From positions 1 to 46,297 of the forward strand of contig CAIJQQ010000031.1 in the NCBI GenBank assembly GCA_903822825.1: DNA of 46,297 bases, given 5' to 3'. The position numbers were made by a program, and so were the translations under genes. How positions within the stretch are numbered: the first letter of the stretch is position 1; every line of letters begins with the position of its first letter. This document shows positions 42,643 to 46,297 of this stretch, one piece after another. Source of the DNA: an uncultured Burkholderiales bacterium (GTDB taxonomy: Bacteria > Pseudomonadota > Gammaproteobacteria > Burkholderiales > Burkholderiaceae_C). Below the pieces are notes generated by a model. That model was not told the origin of the DNA. It saw nothing but the letters and a program-made list of their open reading frames with translations, and ran no database searches.

Positions 42643-44421
42643 TTAGGCGATGTACGGCTTGCCGTACATCGGCTCTTTGTAGGGGGTTGGTGGCAGTTGC
42701 CAGGTGCCGGTCGATGGAGGGCGCACTTCGGGATCGACGTGCACGTCGATCACGCAGGGTCGCTTGTTCTTAAGCGCCATCTCCACTGCAGCGGCCAGCT
42801 CTTGCGGGCGCGTCACGGTATAACCGTCGGCGCCACAGGCACGTGCCCAAGCGGCAAAATCAGGGTTGTAGCGTTCACCGGTTTGGCCATGGTAGAAGGC
42901 CGTGCCAATCTCGCGGCCATCGAACATGCCGTACTGAATGTCTCGAATCGCACCCCAAGCGAAGTTGTTCCACACGATCCACACCACCGGCAGGTTGTGC
43001 TCGACCGCTGTGCACAAGACGTAAGGGGCCATGGTGAAGCCGCCATCGCCCACCACCGCCACGCAAGGACGATCGGGTGCCGCCAACTGTGCACCCATGA
43101 CACCGCACACGCCAAATCCCATCGACGAATAGCCCCAGCTGTTGAGCATGCTCTGGGGCCGCTTCGCTTTCCAAAACTGCATGAACCAGTTGTGGTGCAC
43201 GCCCGAGTCGAGTGCCAAAATCACATCGTCGGGCAGTATTTTTTGCAAAGTACCCACCACAAATTCGGGCCGCAAAGGGCTGGTCGAATCACTGAAATGC
43301 GGTCGGATGAAGGTCTCCCACTGCGCCTGCCAGCTTTGCACTTGCGTCAACCAAGGGGCGTAGCGCGCCGCCTGTATCTCAGGTCGTTTGTCCAACGCCG
43401 TCAACAGCTGTTGGGTGAAAACCTTGATGTCGGCAATCACGCCAAGTGTGGGCGCGTAGTTGCGCCCCAGCTCTTGCGGGTCAATGTCCACATGCACCAG
43501 TTGCGTCTTGGGGAAGTTCCAGGAATAGCCCGGGTGCCAGCTCGAAGAGCTGCGGTCGTCAAAGCGCGTGCCCAATGTCAACACCAAATCGGCATGACGA
43601 CCCGACTCGTTGGCGGGATATGAGCCGTTGCGGCCAATGAAGCCCAGGGCCAAAGGATGGTCCCCAGGGATGCAACCCATGCCGTTGGGCGAAGTGATGA
43701 CGGGAAGCCCTAAGCGTTCGGCCAAGGCCGTGATCTCGGGGCCCGCTTCTGACAAGGTGGCACCATGACCAATGAACAGCACCGGCTGATGCGCTTTGGC
43801 CAGCAGATCCAGAGTGGCCGCCATGTCGACATCGCTCGCTCCCGGGCGGTGCATGCGGTGGATGTGCGAGCTCTCGGGCACGCTGACCTCAGCCTCTTCT
43901 TGGTAGACGTTGTACGGGATGTCCAAATTCACTGGGCCAGGTCGGCCCGTGACCATGGTGTCCATGGCTTGGCGCAAGGCCAGCGGCAGCATGTCCACAC
44001 GGGTTGGCTGGAACGCCCGCTTGACCACCGGGCGCAAGACTTGCGCAAAGTCGGCCTGGTTGTGTTTGTAGAGTTCTTGAAACGGCGCCCGGTTGTGCTG
44101 CGAGGTGGGCACGTTGGAGGTGATGGCCAAAAAGGCCGACGAGTCGGACAAGGCTGTGGCCAAAGACATCACCATATTGGCCGAGCCAGGCCCGGTCGAG
44201 GTCAAGGTCACCACGGGTTTGTGTTTGACGCGGTAGTACGCGTCAGCCATGTGACCGGCGCACTGCTCGTGGCGTGGTGACACCAGTTTCAAACGGTCAC
44301 GCACATCGTACAAGGCATCCAGAATGCCCACGTTGCCGTGACCACAAATGCCAAAGACATACGGCACTTTTTCTTGCACCAAATATTCGGCGATGAGTTC
44401 GCCACCCTTCATAGTTGCCAT
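42643..44421 (-). CDS. Thiamine-diphosphate enzyme, acetolactate-synthase-like
   Basis: A 592-residue TPP enzyme of the acetohydroxyacid synthase/decarboxylase family. The N-terminal domain has the catalytic Glu in SPRHEQCAGHMADAY near residue 52. The C-terminal TPP motif is VVGDGGFTMAPYVL to WIVWNNFAWG, the GDG-x(~25)-NN signature. No small regulatory subunit and no ilvC are nearby, so branched-chain synthesis is unlikely. With aldehyde dehydrogenase and SDR in the operon, a decarboxylase, aldehyde lyase or carboligase in catabolism is more plausible. The specific reaction is not identifiable. Confidence 0.88.
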   Translation of the reverse strand: MATMKGGELIAEYLVQEKVPYVFGICGHGNVGILDALYDVRDRLKLVSPRHEQCAGHMADAYYRVKHKPVVTLTSTGPGSANMVMSLATALSDSSAFLAITSNVPTSQHNRAPFQELYKHNQADFAQVLRPVVKRAFQPTRVDMLPLALRQAMDTMVTGRPGPVNLDIPYNVYQEEAEVSVPESSHIHRMHRPGASDVDMAATLDLLAKAHQPVLFIGHGATLSEAGPEITALAERLGLPVITSPNGMGCIPGDHPLALGFIGRNGSYPANESGRHADLVLTLGTRFDDRSSSSWHPGYSWNFPKTQLVHVDIDPQELGRNYAPTLGVIADIKVFTQQLLTALDKRPEIQAARYAPWLTQVQSWQAQWETFIRPHFSDSTSPLRPEFVVGTLQKILPDDVILALDSGVHHNWFMQFWKAKRPQSMLNSWGYSSMGFGVCGVMGAQLAAPDRPCVAVVGDGGFTMAPYVLCTAVEHNLPVVWIVWNNFAWGAIRDIQYGMFDGREIGTAFYHGQTGERYNPDFAAWARACGADGYTVTRPQELAAAVEMALKNKRPCVIDVHVDPEVRPPSTGTWQLPPTPYKEPMYGKPYIA

Positions 44422-44453
44422 TGCCTGCCTTCAATTCAAATCAATATGTCGCA

Positions 44454-45881
44454 TCACGTCGTGATGGTCACAATGCGCTCTTCGGTCATCTCATGTATCG
44501 CATAGTAGGGCCCCTCGCGGCCAAAGCCGCTGTCTTTGGAGCCACCATATGGCATCAAATCAACCCGCGAACTGGAAGTCTCGTTGATGTGGACACCGCC
44601 AACCTCCAGCGTGTGGGCAGCAGCCAAGGCTTCAGCCAAGCGGTTGGTAAAAAGCCCCGAAGCCAAACCAAACGGCGTCGCATTGACCCGCGCAATCGCT
44701 TGATCCAGCGTGTCAAAAGGCACGATACACAACACCGGCCCAAAAATTTCGCAGCAGCCCACTTTCATGCTGTCACTGATACGCGTCAACAATGTAGGCG
44801 GTATGACCGCACCTTGCCGTGGTCCACCCACCAAACGTTGGGCCCCCGACGACATGGCCTCGTCAATCCAAGTCTCGATGCGGATCGCGGCATCTTCGCT
44901 GATCACCGGGCCCACAAAGGTTTGAGGATCTTTGGGGTCGCCAAAACTCAGCGCGCCCACCAACAGCGCCAAACGGGTTTCCACCTCTTGCACACGCGAG
45001 GCATGCACCAGCAGCAACTGCACCGAGGTGCACACCTGCCCTGCTTTGCGAAAGCCCGCATTCACCACCTTAGGCAAAGCCATGTCCAAGTTGGCATCGT
45101 CACACAAGATGGTGCAAGCGATCGAGCCCAACTCCATTTGAGTCCGGCGCAAGCCCGCGGCCTCTTGGATTTTGCGCCCCACCTCGGTGCTGCCAGTGAA
45201 TGCAAAGTAGCGCACCCTGGGGTCATCTTGCAAATGTTTGACGACTTGGGCGCTGCCATGCAACAAGCTCAAGAAACCGCTGGGCATGCCCGCATCCAAT
45301 AGCAACTGCGCAAACTTGCAAGCGATGCCTGGCGTTTGGGTCGAGGGCTTCAAGATCACGGCATTGCCAGCCGCAAAGGCAGGGCCCACTTTGTGGGCCA
45401 CCGTGTTGAGTGGTGCATTGAAGGGGGTGATGGCGGCCACCACGCCAAGAGGCACGCGCAGGGTGAAGCCCAAACGACCTTTTTGACCCGGTGCGCCCAT
45501 CAGTGGAATCATGTCGCCCGCCAAGCGACGCGCTTCTTCGCCAGAAAGCTTGAGGGTTTGAATGCACCGACGTGTTTCACCCGCAGCATCCGATTGGGTA
45601 AATCCAGCCTCGCGCTGCATGATTTGGACGAAATCGTCCAGACGCTGTTCAAGCAAAACCGCAGCACGTTCGAGCACCGCGCCGCGCTCGAAGGGCACCA
45701 AAGGGCCTCGTCGATAAGCCGCTTGGGCGGCATCGATGGCTTGCGTCACTTGGGCGGCATCGGCAACATCCAAGGTACACAGGTCTTTCAAGGTGAATTT
45801 GTCACGCACCGAGACCCGCGCGCCGGCACCGTCGACCCAGCGGCCATCGATCAGGTGTTGCAGTTGGGGCAGAGACGACAT
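44454..45881 (-). CDS. Aldehyde dehydrogenase (lactaldehyde/phosphonoacetaldehyde-type)
   Basis: A 475-residue ALDH. PFNAPLNTVAHKVGPAFAA (substrate/cofactor region), FTGSTEVG, the general base in QMELGS and the nucleophile in KAGQVCTSVQ near residue 280 are visible. QMELGSIAC and GQVCTSVQ are features of the lactaldehyde and phosphonoacetaldehyde dehydrogenase-like clade. The ATG at 45881 follows AGGAG and overlaps the cupin stop by one base (TGATG). It lies 32 bp before the TPP enzyme gene. It may oxidise the aldehyde made by that enzyme. Confidence 0.9.
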   Translation of the reverse strand: MSSLPQLQHLIDGRWVDGAGARVSVRDKFTLKDLCTLDVADAAQVTQAIDAAQAAYRRGPLVPFERGAVLERAAVLLEQRLDDFVQIMQREAGFTQSDAAGETRRCIQTLKLSGEEARRLAGDMIPLMGAPGQKGRLGFTLRVPLGVVAAITPFNAPLNTVAHKVGPAFAAGNAVILKPSTQTPGIACKFAQLLLDAGMPSGFLSLLHGSAQVVKHLQDDPRVRYFAFTGSTEVGRKIQEAAGLRRTQMELGSIACTILCDDANLDMALPKVVNAGFRKAGQVCTSVQLLLVHASRVQEVETRLALLVGALSFGDPKDPQTFVGPVISEDAAIRIETWIDEAMSSGAQRLVGGPRQGAVIPPTLLTRISDSMKVGCCEIFGPVLCIVPFDTLDQAIARVNATPFGLASGLFTNRLAEALAAAHTLEVGGVHINETSSSRVDLMPYGGSKDSGFGREGPYYAIHEMTEERIVTITT

Positions 45882-46267
45882 CAATGCATCTCCTGTTCAT
45901 CGTCGGTAGGAGTGGTGACCACCAAAAACACCAAGCCCTGCGTCCCCGTGTTGGTAAAGCTGTGGCGCACGCCCGGCGGAACATACACATAGTCGTTCGC
46001 TCGCATGAGGTGATTCTCACCGTCGGTGGTCAACACGCCCTCACCTTCAAGCACGTAATAAACTTGCTCTTGGATTTTGTGAACATGCTCTTCCACAAAG
46101 GCTGCTGGCGCATAGCGTGAAATTCGAAAATCCATGCGCTGGGTGTCTGCGTTGCCAGGGCCAACCAAGGCTTTGGACAAAGCGCCACCAAAATGTCCGG
46201 GAAATTGTTGCCACGCCACGTTGGCCATTTTTTCTACCAGTGCCTTGGGCTTTTGTTTCTGAGTCAT
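45881..46267 (-). CDS. Cupin-domain protein
   Basis: A 128-residue single-domain cupin_2 protein. Metal-binding motif 1 is EEHVHKIQEQVYYVLEGEG (two His and Glu), and motif 2 is YVYVPPGVRHSFTN with the last His. Such proteins are isomerases, dioxygenases or ligand-binding regulators. It is the first gene of the visible operon. The operon promoter, or more upstream genes, would lie near or beyond the right edge, which is only 30 bp away. Confidence 0.88.
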   Translation of the reverse strand: MTQKQKPKALVEKMANVAWQQFPGHFGGALSKALVGPGNADTQRMDFRISRYAPAAFVEEHVHKIQEQVYYVLEGEGVLTTDGENHLMRANDYVYVPPGVRHSFTNTGTQGLVFLVVTTPTDDEQEMH

Positions 46268-46297
46268 GGTCTTACTTTCTGGTGAGGATGGGTTAAA

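Noticed and set aside
42643..44421. Anabolic acetolactate synthase (ilvB)
   Set aside because: No ilvN/ilvH small subunit or ilvC adjacent, and catabolic neighbours; ilvD at 24944 is far away and separately expressed.
1..46297. tRNA, rRNA, riboswitch or prophage genes
   Set aside because: I looked for tRNA-like ends, rRNA segments, conserved riboswitch cores and phage structural genes and saw none; small non-coding RNAs cannot be excluded by eye.

Overview
The window is GC-rich, densely packed chromosomal DNA. It looks like a betaproteobacterium of the Burkholderiales, most likely a Comamonadaceae-type freshwater or soil heterotroph. The basis is three Bug/TctC-type solute-binding proteins without membrane partners, a surE-pcm-nlpD block followed by rlmD, an FNR regulator with FNR boxes, and many catabolic operons made of overlapping genes. 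No tRNA, rRNA, transposase, prophage gene or CRISPR array was seen. The lineage is inferred from gene content and protein style, not from a database search.

Layout. (1) 1-1520: an FNR-type oxygen sensor and a universal stress protein, each with a FNR box upstream. (2) 1521-1914: a gene-free stretch with two large hairpin-forming repeats that share a loop but not a stem, and a 19-bp tandem repeat. (3) 1915-6771, minus strand: a malonate operon (GntR regulator, malonyl-CoA decarboxylase, Bug binding protein, malonyl-CoA synthetase) with a palindromic operator over the promoter. (4) 6852-15248, minus strand: an eight-gene, almost gapless operon with a class I glutamine amidotransferase, cytochrome P450, glutamine-synthetase-like ligase, [2Fe-2S] ferredoxin, aldehyde dehydrogenase, class III aminotransferase, UPF0261/Tm-1-like protein and HAD hydrolase. 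It resembles the gamma-glutamylated amine pathway (Puu/Spu) with a P450/ferredoxin pair where a flavin amine oxidase would be expected. This is the most interesting system in the window.

(5) 15355-22545: a small membrane protein and a GlxA-like regulator in divergent orientation. These are followed by a plus-strand set: EutR-like AraC regulator, EamA exporter, DUF2817 peptidase-like protein, Bug protein and amidase. (6) 22581-30636: a lipoprotein alpha/beta hydrolase beside lgt, then ilvD, a small cytochrome c, an FtrB-like cupredoxin with an outer-membrane barrel protein behind a Fur/FNR-like box, a TPR-TM protein with a Gly/Ser/Asp tail, a GlcG/HbpS protein and a Bax-inhibitor-1 family protein. 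(7) 30712-34621, minus strand: surE-pcm-nlpD-rlmD, with no rpoS between nlpD and rlmD. (8) 34761-38327: a quinone oxidoreductase, then a NarL-type response regulator and a hybrid histidine kinase.

(9) 38366-46267: a Bug protein divergent from a carboxymuconolactone-decarboxylase-like protein, a decayed flavoprotein fragment, and a minus-strand catabolic operon (cupin, aldehyde dehydrogenase, TPP enzyme, SDR, FAD dehydrogenase) that may continue past the right edge. The overall picture is a scavenging organism. It takes up and degrades small organic acids, amides and amines, and adjusts to oxygen and probably iron.
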